A stretch of DNA of 64,000 nucleotides, taken from positions 62,001 through 126,000 of the forward strand of contig NZ_BONK01000001.1 in assembly GCF_016862675.1 (NCBI RefSeq). The letters run 5' to 3'. How positions within the stretch are numbered: position 1 is the first letter of the stretch; the number at the start of each line of letters is the position of its first letter. The position numbers and the translations under genes were made by a program. This stretch comes from Cellulomonas chitinilytica (GTDB taxonomy: Bacteria > Actinomycetota > Actinomycetes > Actinomycetales > Cellulomonadaceae). The notes under the pieces are model-generated. The model saw only the letters and a program-made list of their open reading frames with translations. It was not told the DNA's origin and ran no database searches. Below, piece by piece: positions 18,415 to 26,224 of this stretch.

Positions 18415-19315
18415 CACCTCGGCCCGCTGGTCGCTCGTCACGGCGGTCGCCCCGATCACCTGGGGCACGACGTACTGGGTGACCCGGCACGCGCTGCCCG
18501 CCGACGCGGCCCTCTGGGGCGCGGTGCTGCGCGCGGTGCCCGCCGGCCTCGTCCTGCTCGCCGTCTCCCGCCGCCTCCCCCGCGGCGCGTGGTGGTGGCG
18601 CTCGCTCGTGCTCGGCACCCTGACGATGGGCGCGTTCTTCGCGCTCGTCTACGTCGCCGCCCAGCTGCTGCCGACGAGCATCGCGTCGACCGTCATGGCG
18701 ACCTCGCCCGTCGTGATGATGCTGGTCGCCTGGGCCCTGCTGGCCCAGCGGCCACGCCCGCTCGCGGCGGTCGGCGCGGGGCTCGGCGTGGTCGGCGTCG
18801 CCGCGACCGTGCTCACCGGGGGCGGCGCGATCGACCCCCTCGGGCTGCTCGCGTCGGTGAGCGCGATGGCGATGGCCAGCGTCGGCTTCGTGCTCGCGGC
18901 ACGCTGGAGCGACGGCGTCGACGTGGTCTCGTCGACCGCCTGGCAGCTCCTCGCCGGCGGCCTGGTGCTGGTGCCCGTCGCGCTCGTCGTCGAGGGCGGC
19001 CCGCCGGCGCTCGACGGCCGCGCGCTGCTCGGCTTCGCCTACGTGTCGCTCGTCGCCACCGCCGTCGCCTACCTCGCCTGGTACACCGGCCTGCGTCACC
19101 TCCCGGCGGGCACCGTCGGCCTCGTCGGGCTGCTCAACCCCGTCACGGGCGTGCTGCTGGGCGTCGCCGTCGCGGGCGAGCACCTGTCCGGGCTGCAGGT
19201 CGCCGGCGCGCTCGTCGTGCTCACGGGCGTCCTGCTCGGCCAGCCGACGGTCGACCGCACCCTCGCCCGGCGCCGTGCGCGCCGGGCCGCCGTCCCCGTC
19301 GTGACGCCGGTCTGA
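18407..19315 (+). CDS. EamA/DMT-superfamily exporter
   Basis: The product has 302 residues with ten predicted membrane helices in two EamA repeats (about 8-135 and 145-285). P-I-T-W-G-T-T-Y-W in helix 1 and the P-T-S-I-A-S-T-V-M-A-T-S-P segment are typical of the RhaT/YdcZ-like drug and metabolite exporters. The C-terminus is a short Arg-rich tail. It is controlled by the divergent MarR-type protein through an operator over its start codon. The substrate is unknown. Confidence 0.9.
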   Translation: MEDTSARWSLVTAVAPITWGTTYWVTRHALPADAALWGAVLRAVPAGLVLLAVSRRLPRGAWWWRSLVLGTLTMGAFFALVYVAAQLLPTSIASTVMATSPVVMMLVAWALLAQRPRPLAAVGAGLGVVGVAATVLTGGGAIDPLGLLASVSAMAMASVGFVLAARWSDGVDVVSSTAWQLLAGGLVLVPVALVVEGGPPALDGRALLGFAYVSLVATAVAYLAWYTGLRHLPAGTVGLVGLLNPVTGVLLGVAVAGEHLSGLQVAGALVVLTGVLLGQPTVDRTLARRRARRAAVPVVTPV

Positions 19316-19560
19316 CCGGCGAGGGTAGACGTCTGCAGGCGCGCCGCAGCAGCACCCCTCGCGACCGCGACCGACGAGCCGCTCCTGTTCGTCGGCGACG
19401 GCTTCACGCGCACCGACGTCCGGGCCGCCCTTCCCCGCACCCCGGGCGGTGACCCGGCGCGTCCCGGTCAGATGGGGAAAACCCGGCAGGTCGCAGCCGC
19501 ACAACCGATAGCGTCCTGGTGCCACCGTCCAGCACGGACCCGCGCCACGAGGAGATCGTC

Positions 19561-20097
19561 ATGACCTACCCCGACCAGCCGCCGAGCGGCCCGCCGTCCG
19601 CGATGCCCGTCGCGCCGACGTACGCCGCACCCCAGGAGGTCGGCCCCGTCGTCGAGCGCCCCGCGTCCGTGACGCGCGCCGTGCAGCTCATGTACGCCGG
19701 TGCCGCCCTCAGCCTCGTCGGCATCGTCGTCGCCTGGGCCACGAAGAGCTCGCTGCGGGACACGGTCGCCACGGCCACGCCGTCGCTCAGCGCGAGCGAG
19801 CTCGACACCGCCGTGACGATCGCCCTGACGGTCGCGACCGTCGTCGGTCTCGTCGGCGTCGGACTGTGGCTGTGGATGGCCGCGGCGAACAACGCCGGCC
19901 GTTCGTGGGCCCGCATCGTCGCCACCGTCTTCGGCGGCCTGAACGTCGTCAGCACGCTCTACAGCCTGGTGAGCTCGGCCGGTCCGGCGATCATCCTCAA
20001 CCTGCTGTCGGTCGCCCTGGCGGTCGTCATCCTCGTGCTCCTGTGGCGCCCCGCGTCGTCGGAGTACTACCGGTCGCGATCCGCGCGCCGAGGCTGA
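19561..20097 (+). CDS. Four-helix membrane protein of unknown function
   Basis: The product has 178 residues. A Pro-rich cytosolic N-terminus (about 1-35) is followed by four membrane helices (about 39-60, 82-103, 113-137 and 141-160) and a short basic tail. I do not recognise a family; the layout resembles actinobacterial proteins with a proline-rich lead and a small helical bundle. The ATG has GAGGAG at 19549-19554 upstream and a -10-like TAGCGT at 19509-19514. The 245 bp before it (19316-19560) hold no gene I can support. Confidence 0.75.
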   Translation: MTYPDQPPSGPPSAMPVAPTYAAPQEVGPVVERPASVTRAVQLMYAGAALSLVGIVVAWATKSSLRDTVATATPSLSASELDTAVTIALTVATVVGLVGVGLWLWMAAANNAGRSWARIVATVFGGLNVVSTLYSLVSSAGPAIILNLLSVALAVVILVLLWRPASSEYYRSRSARRG

Positions 20098-20103
20098 GCC
20101 GCA

Positions 20104-20140
20104 CGCGCCGGGCGGGGTGACGACCACCCCGCCCGGCGCG
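20104..20140. terminator. Bidirectional hairpin terminator
   Basis: A perfect 16-bp stem (arms 20104-20119 and 20125-20140) with a 5-nt loop lies between two convergent genes. Confidence 0.85.
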
Positions 20141-20163
20141 TCACGTCCGGACCGACGGCGACG

Positions 20164-20661
20164 TCAGGCGTCCGCGCGGTCGTCGTCACCGAGCATCTTG
20201 CGCAGGTACGCGTACGTCAGGTCCCCGGCCGTCCGGTCGTGCTCGTACTCGTAACCGTGCTTCTCGTAGAGCGCGAGGTTCTGCAGCGAGTCGCGGCCGG
20301 TGAACACCCAGACCTCCTCGATGCCGTCCGGCAGGTACGGCAGGATCGCCATGAGCAGCCGGGTGCCGACGCCGCGGCCCTGCAGGTCGGGGGCGACCGC
20401 GAACCGTCCGAGGGTCGCCTTGGTGCCCTCCACGAGGACGCGGATCGAGCCGATCATCCGGTGCCCGCTCCAGGCCCCGAGGGTGATGACGCCGTCGGCG
20501 TCGAGGTCGGCGCGGAGCTCGTCGAGCGTCTGCGTGAGCGGCGGGATGTTCGGGTCGCCGTACTGCTGCGCCTCCGTGACGAACGCCGCGCGGCGCAGGG
20601 TGAGGAGCTCGCCCGCCTCGTCGTGGGTGACACTGCGGATGGTGAGGTCGTCCTGCGTCAT
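20164..20661 (-). CDS. GNAT-family N-acetyltransferase
   Basis: The product has 165 residues. It is a single GNAT domain with acetyl-CoA motif L-Q-G-R-G-V-G-T-R-L-L near 100 and the C-terminal N-L-A-L-Y-E-K-H-G-Y-E. I use the ATG at 20661 because CACGAT lies 7 nt upstream (leaderless). The acyl acceptor is unknown. It is divergent from purU and shares its promoter region. Confidence 0.88.
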   Translation of the reverse strand: MTQDDLTIRSVTHDEAGELLTLRRAAFVTEAQQYGDPNIPPLTQTLDELRADLDADGVITLGAWSGHRMIGSIRVLVEGTKATLGRFAVAPDLQGRGVGTRLLMAILPYLPDGIEEVWVFTGRDSLQNLALYEKHGYEYEHDRTAGDLTYAYLRKMLGDDDRADA

Positions 20662-20696
20662 GCGGCCCATCGTGTCAGCCGTCCGCGCGGGCGCAC

Positions 20697-20710
20697 TACT
20701 CTCGGGTCTC
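20697..20710 (+). promoter_or_regulatory. -10 box of purU
   Basis: TACTCT at 20697-20702 lies 8 nt before the GTG at 20711, implying a leaderless or nearly leaderless transcript. Confidence 0.5.
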
Positions 20711-21574
20711 GTGTCTCAGAGTGCAGATGTGGCGACCCACTGGGTGCTGACCCTGTCGTGCCCGGACCGTCCCGGTATCGTCCGCGCCGTCGCGGGGCTG
20801 CTCGCGGACCACGGCGGGAACATCACCGAGTCGCAGCAGTTCGGCGACCCCCTCTCGGGGCTGTTCTTCATGCGGGTGCAGGTCACGGCGTACGCGCCGC
20901 GCGAGGTGCTCGAGGCCGCGATGTCCGAGGTGGCGCGCGACTTCGCGATGACGTGGAACCTCGACGTGCACGGCCGGCCGGTGCGGACGCTGGTGATGGG
21001 CTCGACGGCGGCGCACTGCCTCAACGACCTCGCGTTCCGGCAGCGCTCCGAGAACCTTCCGGTCGATCTCGTCGCGGTCGTGTCGAACCACACGGCGCTC
21101 GAGCCGCTCGCCGACTTCTACGGCATCCCGTTCCACCACGTGCCGGTCACGAGCGCGACGAAGGCGCAGGCCGAGGCCCGGCTGCTCGAGCTCGTCGACG
21201 AGCTCGACGTGGAGCTCGTCGTCCTCGCGCGCTACATGCAGATCCTGTCGGACGACCTGTGCCGCACGCTGGCCGGCCGGGTGATCAACATCCACCACTC
21301 GTTCCTGCCGTCGTTCAAGGGCGCCCGGCCGTACGCGCAGGCGCACGACCGGGGCGTCAAGCTCATCGGCGCGACCGCGCACTACGTCACGGGCGACCTC
21401 GACGAGGGCCCGATCATCGAGCAGGACGTCGAGCGCGTCGACCACACCCGGGCCGTCGAGGACCTCGTGGCGCTCGGGCAGGACGTCGAGCGGCGGGCGC
21501 TGGCGCGCGCGGTGCGCTGGCACGCGGAGCACCGGGTGCTGCTCGACGGGCACCGCACGATCGTCTTCCGCTGA
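20711..21574 (+). CDS. purU: Formyltetrahydrofolate deformylase
   Basis: The product has 287 residues. An N-terminal ACT domain (about 8-85, with D-R-P-G-I-V) is followed by a formyltransferase-fold hydrolase (about 93-285). The catalytic segments are I-N-I-H-H-S-F-L-P-S-F-K-G-A and Y-V-T-G-D-L-D-E-G-P-I-I. It hydrolyses 10-formyl-THF to THF and formate, balancing the folate pool; in other bacteria it is controlled by methionine and glycine through the ACT domain. It fits with glyA, folD, purH and purN in the window. Confidence 0.95.
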   Translation: MSQSADVATHWVLTLSCPDRPGIVRAVAGLLADHGGNITESQQFGDPLSGLFFMRVQVTAYAPREVLEAAMSEVARDFAMTWNLDVHGRPVRTLVMGSTAAHCLNDLAFRQRSENLPVDLVAVVSNHTALEPLADFYGIPFHHVPVTSATKAQAEARLLELVDELDVELVVLARYMQILSDDLCRTLAGRVINIHHSFLPSFKGARPYAQAHDRGVKLIGATAHYVTGDLDEGPIIEQDVERVDHTRAVEDLVALGQDVERRALARAVRWHAEHRVLLDGHRTIVFR

Positions 21575-21660
21575 CGCGTCCGTGAGCGGCGGCTCACCGC
21601 CCGCCGCCCGCCGCCCAGGAGCCCACCCCGGACACTGGCAGCGGGGTCGAGCCGGTGCCG

Positions 21661-22731
21661 TCACTCGACCACGATCGGCAGGCCCGCGAACGTGGAGTAC
21701 CTGTCGAACGCCGCCCGCATCGCGGAGTCCTGCGCGGGGGTCAGGTCGACGGCGAGGTGCGGCTCGGCGACGATCCGGTCGCGCTCGGCGACGCGCCGCC
21801 ACCACCCGATCACCTGGCTGTCGAGCACGAGCGGCTGGATCACCTGATTGGTGTTCTCGGGGACGATCACCCGGCCGGCGATGTTGGTCACGACCCGGCC
21901 CTCGGTGTACGCGACGGTGTACTCGTCGTACCCCTGCAGGACGTGGACCGTCGGCGACGGCTCGGGGACCGGCGCGGGCGCGGGCACGAACCAGTACTCG
22001 AGCCCGCCGACAACCTCCGACGCGACCTCCGTGCCGAGCAGCCGCAGAGCGTGGCGGACCTGCGTGAGCGTGAGGCTGGACCACCACGCGGCGTCCTTCA
22101 CGGTCACGGGCCCGTGGCTCGCGACGAACCGGCGCACGAGCTCGACCAGGGCGTCGTCGCCGACGAGACCGAGCCCGTCGGGGACGCGCTCGTCCGCGAG
22201 CGCGTAGGTGTGCTGCTTCCCGCGCCGCACCCCGTTGACGACGACGACGTCGAGCTCCGCCCGCATCGTCAGGTACGCCAGGCGCACGCCCGACGCCTCG
22301 ATGCCGGCGGTCGCGAGCGCCGCGGCGACCTCCGCACGGGTGAGGTGGTTCCCTCCGCGCAACGCGTGCGCCATCGCCGCGGTCGCTCGCGTCGCCTCGT
22401 CGTCGTCGATCCCCGTCTGGCGCTCGTAGTAGCGGTTGAACGCCCTGACGCGCGGGGCGGTGAGCGCCTGGACCCAGCGCAGGTCCTCGGGGACGACGAA
22501 GTGCCAGGTGGGGCGCAGGGCGTGCGTGCGGATGACGGCGCCGTCGTCGACAACACGCTGCAGGGCGGCGTCGTCACCGGCGCTGCGCTGGGCGAGCGAC
22601 CACTTCGCCATGGCGTACTCCTGCGCCTGCACGGCTCCGAGGTGCCGGACCACGGCGACCGGGTCGGGCAGCGGCGGGCCGGACAGGCGCTGGTTGGCCA
22701 GGCGGCGGTGGGCGACCTCCGACGCGTCCAT
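21661..22731 (-). CDS. AlkZ-like winged-helix DNA glycosylase family protein
   Basis: The product has 356 residues and belongs to the HTH_42/AlkZ (YcaQ) superfamily of tandem winged-helix proteins. Near the N-terminus [10 protein letters not shown] contains Q35-A-Q37, matching the catalytic Q-aliphatic-Q motif of AlkZ interstrand-crosslink glycosylases. H-A-L-R-P-T-W-H-F near residue 70 and Y-D-E-Y in the C-terminal half also fit. TAGGCT lies 6 nt before the ATG, so the transcript is probably leaderless. In producers AlkZ gives self-resistance to alkylating antibiotics, but stand-alone copies like this are common and may be housekeeping repair enzymes. Confidence 0.82.
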   Translation of the reverse strand: MDASEVAHRRLANQRLSGPPLPDPVAVVRHLGAVQAQEYAMAKWSLAQRSAGDDAALQRVVDDGAVIRTHALRPTWHFVVPEDLRWVQALTAPRVRAFNRYYERQTGIDDDEATRATAAMAHALRGGNHLTRAEVAAALATAGIEASGVRLAYLTMRAELDVVVVNGVRRGKQHTYALADERVPDGLGLVGDDALVELVRRFVASHGPVTVKDAAWWSSLTLTQVRHALRLLGTEVASEVVGGLEYWFVPAPAPVPEPSPTVHVLQGYDEYTVAYTEGRVVTNIAGRVIVPENTNQVIQPLVLDSQVIGWWRRVAERDRIVAEPHLAVDLTPAQDSAMRAAFDRYSTFAGLPIVVE

Positions 22732-22773
22732 GCCGTGAGCCTACGGACGGGCACCGACGTGGTCGTCGGCGGA

Positions 22774-22789
22774 GGCGAAACCTTTCGCC
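22774..22789. promoter_or_regulatory. GAAA/TTTC palindrome, distal
   Basis: GGCGAAA-N2-TTTCGCC is a perfect 7-bp inverted repeat upstream of the esterase promoter. It shares the GAAA/TTTC half-sites of the proximal element. Confidence 0.6.
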
Positions 22790-22802
22790 GTCCCGCGGGT
22801 CC

Positions 22803-22865
22803 TTGACCGCGCTCGGCGCCGGTAGGGATGCTCCGAGAGTTCCTGAATCGATATCGAAAGTTTCG
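22803..22865 (+). promoter_or_regulatory. Esterase promoter region with xylanase-type operator
   Basis: TTGACC (22803-22808) and a TAGGGAT-like -10 region (22823-22829) precede the palindrome CGAAAGTTTCG (22855-22865), which is the complement of the CGAAACTTTCG element described upstream of Streptomyces xylanase genes. The adjoining TCGATATCGA adds symmetry. The proximal element lies downstream of the likely start of transcription, suiting a roadblock repressor. Confidence 0.55.
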
Positions 22866-22916
22866 GGCCAGAGGCCGTCACCGGCCCGCGCCGAACCTGG
22901 GGTCAAGGAGGACACC

Positions 22917-24293
22917 ATGGCACCATCCCGCTCCCCCTGGCGGCGCAGCCTCGCGGCCGCCGCCGCGCTCGCCACCGGGGCTCTCGGCCTCGGCGCGGCC
23001 GCGCTCGCCACCGCCCCCGTCGCACAGGCCGCCTCGCTCACGCAGATCACGAACTTCGGCAGCAACCCCGGCGGCCTGCAGATGTACACCTACGTGCCGG
23101 ACAAGCTGGCGGCGAACCCGGGCATCGTCGTCGCGGTGCACTACTGCACCGGGTCGACCTCGGCGTACTACAACGGCACGCAGTTCGACGAGCTCGCCAA
23201 CCAGTACGGCTACATCGTCATCTACCCCTCGGCGTCCCGCCCGGGCGCGTGCTTCGACGTGTCGTCGACCCAGGCCCTGAGCCACAGCGGGCAGAGCGAC
23301 CCCGCCAGCATCGTGCAGATGGTCCGGTACGTGCAGCAGCACTACACGACGGACACGAGCAAGGTGTTCATCACCGGCCTGTCCTCGGGCGCGATGACGA
23401 CCGAGCTGCTGCTCGCCGACTACCCCGACGTGTTCGCCGCCGGCTCGGCGTGGGCCGGCGTCCCGGCGACGTGCTTCTCCACCGGCGGTGCGGCCCCGGG
23501 CGCGAACAACCAGGCGGGCTGGAACAGCGACTGCGCCAACGGCACGCTCAACAAGACGGCGCAGCAGTGGGGCGACCTGGCTCGCGGCGTCTACCCGGGC
23601 TACTCCGGGGCCCGTCCGCGCGTGCAGCTCTGGCACGGCACGAACGACACGACGCTGAGCTACAACAACTTCGGCGAGGCCATCGAGCAGTGGACGAACG
23701 TGCTCGGCGTCAGCGCGACCCCGTCGTCGACCGTCGTCAGCGGCAGCACCACGCGGACCCGCTACGGCAGCAGCACAGGCGACCAGGCGGCGCTCGAGGC
23801 GAACAGCCTGCAGGGCGCGTCGCACAGCCTGACCGTCGACGCGAAGGCGGTGATCCACTTCTTCGGGCTCGACTCGACGACGCCGACCCCGACGCCGACC
23901 CCTACGCCGACGCCAACCACCCCGACGCCCACGCCCACGACGCCGACCCCGACCCCGACCTTCACCGGTGTGCCGGGGGGCTGCCAGGTCATCTACGGCG
24001 TCAACCAGTGGAACACCGGCTTCACCGCGAACGTCACGATCAAGAACACCTCGTCGTCCGCGATCAACGGCTGGAGCCTGAAGTTCACGTTCCCGTCGGG
24101 GCAGACCATCACCCAGGCCTGGTCGGCCAAGGCCAGCCAGTCCGGGTCCGCGGTGACCCTGACGAACGAGGCCTGGAACGGCTCGCTGCCGGCCGGCGGC
24201 AGCACCCAGATCGGGTTCAACGGGTCGCACAACGGCACCAACACAGCACCCTCGTCGTTCACGCTCAACGGCGGGGCCTGCACGGTCGGCTGA
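22917..24293 (+). CDS. Secreted CE1/PHB-depolymerase-like esterase with CBM2
   Basis: The product has 458 residues. A signal peptide (R-R then a long Ala/Leu core, cleavage likely after A-Q-A near 38) is followed by a catalytic alpha/beta-hydrolase (about 45-310) with nucleophile Ser156 in G-L-S-S-G and an H-Y-C-T-G oxyanion-type segment. A Thr-Pro linker (about 316-348) leads to a C-terminal family 2 carbohydrate-binding module (about 353-458) with C-Q-V and G-A-C-T-V disulfide cysteines and conserved Trp residues. Such enzymes de-esterify acetyl- or feruloyl-xylan at the plant cell wall; the exact ester is not determined. AAGGAGGA precedes the ATG. Confidence 0.92.
   Translation: MAPSRSPWRRSLAAAAALATGALGLGAAALATAPVAQAASLTQITNFGSNPGGLQMYTYVPDKLAANPGIVVAVHYCTGSTSAYYNGTQFDELANQYGYIVIYPSASRPGACFDVSSTQALSHSGQSDPASIVQMVRYVQQHYTTDTSKVFITGLSSGAMTTELLLADYPDVFAAGSAWAGVPATCFSTGGAAPGANNQAGWNSDCANGTLNKTAQQWGDLARGVYPGYSGARPRVQLWHGTNDTTLSYNNFGEAIEQWTNVLGVSATPSSTVVSGSTTRTRYGSSTGDQAALEANSLQGASHSLTVDAKAVIHFFGLDSTTPTPTPTPTPTPTTPTPTPTTPTPTPTFTGVPGGCQVIYGVNQWNTGFTANVTIKNTSSSAINGWSLKFTFPSGQTITQAWSAKASQSGSAVTLTNEAWNGSLPAGGSTQIGFNGSHNGTNTAPSSFTLNGGACTVG
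23877..23963 (+). repeat. Pro-Thr linker microrepeat
   Basis: Tandem CCGACSCCGACC-type hexamers code the Thr-Pro linker between the esterase domain and CBM2. Copy number is likely to vary between strains. Confidence 0.8.
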
Positions 24294-24313
24294 CGCAGCG
24301 GCGACCGCGCACA

Positions 24314-24359
24314 CCGGGCCGCACGGCCACCCTCGGCGGGGGGTGACCGTGCGGCCCGG
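24314..24359 (+). terminator. Hairpin terminator after the esterase gene
   Basis: A perfect 13-bp stem (CCGGGCCGCACGG at 24314-24326 with its complement at 24347-24359) begins 20 bp after the stop. Confidence 0.85.
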
Positions 24360-24378
24360 CCTGTGTCGTGCCGCCCTC

Positions 24379-24427
24379 TTGACACCGTCGCGGGGTGCGC
24401 GCAGAGTTGTAGTCAATCGATCGGTTG
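24379..24427 (+). promoter_or_regulatory. Promoter and near-palindromic operator of the arsR-SRPBCC pair
   Basis: A perfect -35 box TTGACA (24379-24384) is followed by a weak -10 around 24402-24408. CAATCGATCGGTTG (24414-24427) matches its own complement at 12 of 14 positions and would sit at the transcription start, a good place for autorepression. Confidence 0.45.
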
Positions 24428-24449
24428 ATCAATAGAACGGTTGGAGACG

Positions 24450-24854
24450 ATGGTGGTCGACCCCCTGTCGGACGACCGGCTCGACCGGGCCTTCCTCGCC
24501 CTGGCCGACCCGGTGCGGCGTCGGATCGTCGCCCGCCTCAGCCGCGGCCCCGCCACGGTCAACGAGCTCGCCGAACCGTTCGACATCACCAAGCAGGCCG
24601 TCTCGAAGCACATCCAGGTGCTCGAGCACGCGGGCCTGGTGACCCGGACGCGCGATGCGCAGCGCCGGCCGGTGCACCTCGACGCCGCCACCCTGGAGGC
24701 CCTCACCGCGTGGATCGACCGGTACCGGCTGATCCACGAGCAGAGCTTCCGGGCGCTCGACGCGGTCCTCGCCGCCCAGGCGGGCGCCACGACGGGCCAC
24801 CAGCAGGAGCAGGAGCAGGACCACAAGCACTCAGACCAGGAGGCACGACCATGA
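24450..24854 (+). CDS. ArsR-family transcriptional regulator
   Basis: The product has 134 residues. The winged helix (about 12-85) shows L-A-D-P-V-R-R-R-I-V, recognition helix I-T-K-Q-A-V-S-K-H-I-Q-V-L and wing segment R-D-A-Q-R-R-P-V. No metal-binding Cys pair is visible, so it belongs to the metal-independent ArsR group normally coupled to SRPBCC genes. The tail is Gln/Glu/His-rich. The ATG has GGAG only 3 nt upstream; a TTG at 24441 is an alternative start. Its stop overlaps the next ATG by 4 bp. Confidence 0.88.
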   Translation: MVVDPLSDDRLDRAFLALADPVRRRIVARLSRGPATVNELAEPFDITKQAVSKHIQVLEHAGLVTRTRDAQRRPVHLDAATLEALTAWIDRYRLIHEQSFRALDAVLAAQAGATTGHQQEQEQDHKHSDQEARP

Positions 24855-25321
24855 GCAACCCCGTGACGATCGACGCGCCCGAGGGCGTGCCGTTCATCGA
24901 CATCACGCGCGAGTTCGACGCCCCGGTGGCGGCGGTCTTCCAGGCCCACGCGCAGCCCGACCTCGTCCGGCAGTGGATGGGCCCGCGCGACCTCGCGATG
25001 GACATCAAGGAGTGGGACTTCACGTCGGGCGGCTCGTGGCGCTACGTCCACACCGCCCCCGACGGGCAGGGCTACGAGTTCAACGGCGTCTTCCACGTGG
25101 TCCGCGAGAACGAGTTCGCGATCCAGACGTTCGAGTTCGGCGGCTACCCGGACGTCGTCGCGATCGAGTCCATCGCGTTCGAGGACCTCGGCGGGGGCCG
25201 CAGCCGGGTCCGCATCCACTCGACGTACCCGACGCTGGAGGCGCGGGACGGCATGGTGGCGAGCGGCATGGACCAGGGCCTCACGCAGGGCTACGAGCGG
25301 CTCGACGCGCTCGTAGCCTGA
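24851..25321 (+). CDS. SRPBCC/AHSA1-family protein
   Basis: The product has 156 residues, one START-like (Bet v 1) domain: D-I-T-R-E-F-D-A-P-V-A-A-V-F near the start, W-M-G-P-R-D, the central S-G-G-S-W-R-Y-V-H and the final amphipathic helix. It starts within the stop of the ArsR gene. This two-gene arrangement (ArsR plus AHSA1) is widespread. The SRPBCC cavity may bind a small hydrophobic ligand, possibly sensed by the regulator (inference). Confidence 0.9.
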   Translation: MSNPVTIDAPEGVPFIDITREFDAPVAAVFQAHAQPDLVRQWMGPRDLAMDIKEWDFTSGGSWRYVHTAPDGQGYEFNGVFHVVRENEFAIQTFEFGGYPDVVAIESIAFEDLGGGRSRVRIHSTYPTLEARDGMVASGMDQGLTQGYERLDALVA

Positions 25322-25334
25322 CGGCCCCGGCGCG

Positions 25335-25374
25335 ACGACGAGGGGCCCCGACCGACGTCGGGGCCCCTCGTCGT
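25335..25374. terminator. Bidirectional hairpin terminator
   Basis: A perfect 17-bp stem (arms 25335-25351 and 25358-25374) with a 6-nt loop lies between the convergent SRPBCC and ATPase genes. Confidence 0.88.
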
Positions 25375-25379
25375 GCGCG

Positions 25380-26162
25380 TCAGCGCATCGCGGCCGTGTG
25401 CCGCATCAGGCTCTCGGACAACGTCGTCGCCCCCGTGATCGCCGCGAGGATCGACTCGTAGCTCGCGGTCGCCGCGTCGAACGACCCGTTGTTGCGCCCG
25501 TGCCGCAGCACGACGATCTTGTCGGACACCGCCCGGACGTCGTTCATGTTGTGGCTGATGAGGATCACGCCGAGGCCCAGGTCCCGCAGGCGCTCGATGT
25601 ACGTGAGGACCTCGGCGGTCTGCGCGACGGACAGCGCCGCGGTGGGCTCGTCGAGCACGACGATCCGGGGCGAGCCGATGAGCGTGCGGGCGATCGCGAC
25701 GGCCTGCCGCTGGCCCGCCGACAGCTCGGCGAGCGGGGTGCGGACCGACGGGATGCGCAGCGTCAGGTCGCGCAGGATCTGCCGGGCCATCTGCTCCATC
25801 TTGCCGTCGTCCAGCAGCATGCCGTCCGTCAGCTCACGGCCCAGGAAGATGTTGGACGTCACGTCGAGGTTGCCGGCCAGGGCGAGGTCCTGGAACACCG
25901 TCGCGATGCCGAGCGCGTGCGCCGCCGACGGCGACGGGATCGTCTGCTCCTCGCCGTCGATCTCGATGATCCCCGAGTCGGGCACGAGCACGCCGGAGAT
26001 CACCTTCGCGAGCGTCGACTTGCCCGCACCGTTGTCGCCGACGAGCGCGACGACCTCGTGCGCGTGCACGTCGACGTCCACGCCGACGAGCGCCTCGACG
26101 GCTCCGAACCGCTTGCTGATCTGCCGGAGCGACAGCAGCGGCACGCGTGGGCTCGCGCTCAT
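25380..26162 (-). CDS. Single-domain sugar-type ABC ATPase (FrcA-like)
   Basis: The product has 260 residues with one nucleotide-binding domain: Walker A G-D-N-G-A-G-K-S-T at 42-50, signature L-S-A-G-Q-R-Q-A (a variant of LSGGQ) and Walker [12 protein letters not shown]. It is closest in character to single-domain ATPases of CUT2 monosaccharide importers such as FrcA. The start ATG has a G-G-T-G-A-G-G ribosome-binding site. It has no permease or binding protein of its own and follows the ROK gene on the same strand. It may serve the adjoining permease as an alternative ATPase (inference). Confidence 0.85.
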   Translation of the reverse strand: MSASPRVPLLSLRQISKRFGAVEALVGVDVDVHAHEVVALVGDNGAGKSTLAKVISGVLVPDSGIIEIDGEEQTIPSPSAAHALGIATVFQDLALAGNLDVTSNIFLGRELTDGMLLDDGKMEQMARQILRDLTLRIPSVRTPLAELSAGQRQAVAIARTLIGSPRIVVLDEPTAALSVAQTAEVLTYIERLRDLGLGVILISHNMNDVRAVSDKIVVLRHGRNNGSFDAATASYESILAAITGATTLSESLMRHTAAMR

Positions 26163-26224
26163 GTCCTCACCTGCTCCTCGTTGGGCACGTGGTCCCTGCA
26201 GTGAAACCTCGCTGTCCGTGGACG

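Noticed and set aside
19316..19560. Possible small gene between the DMT exporter and the membrane protein
   Set aside because: No start with ribosome-binding site or leaderless box and no recognisable protein; left as intergenic.
23877..23963. Tandem repeat considered as a CRISPR or regulatory repeat
   Set aside because: Units are 6 bp without spacers and code a Thr-Pro linker in frame.
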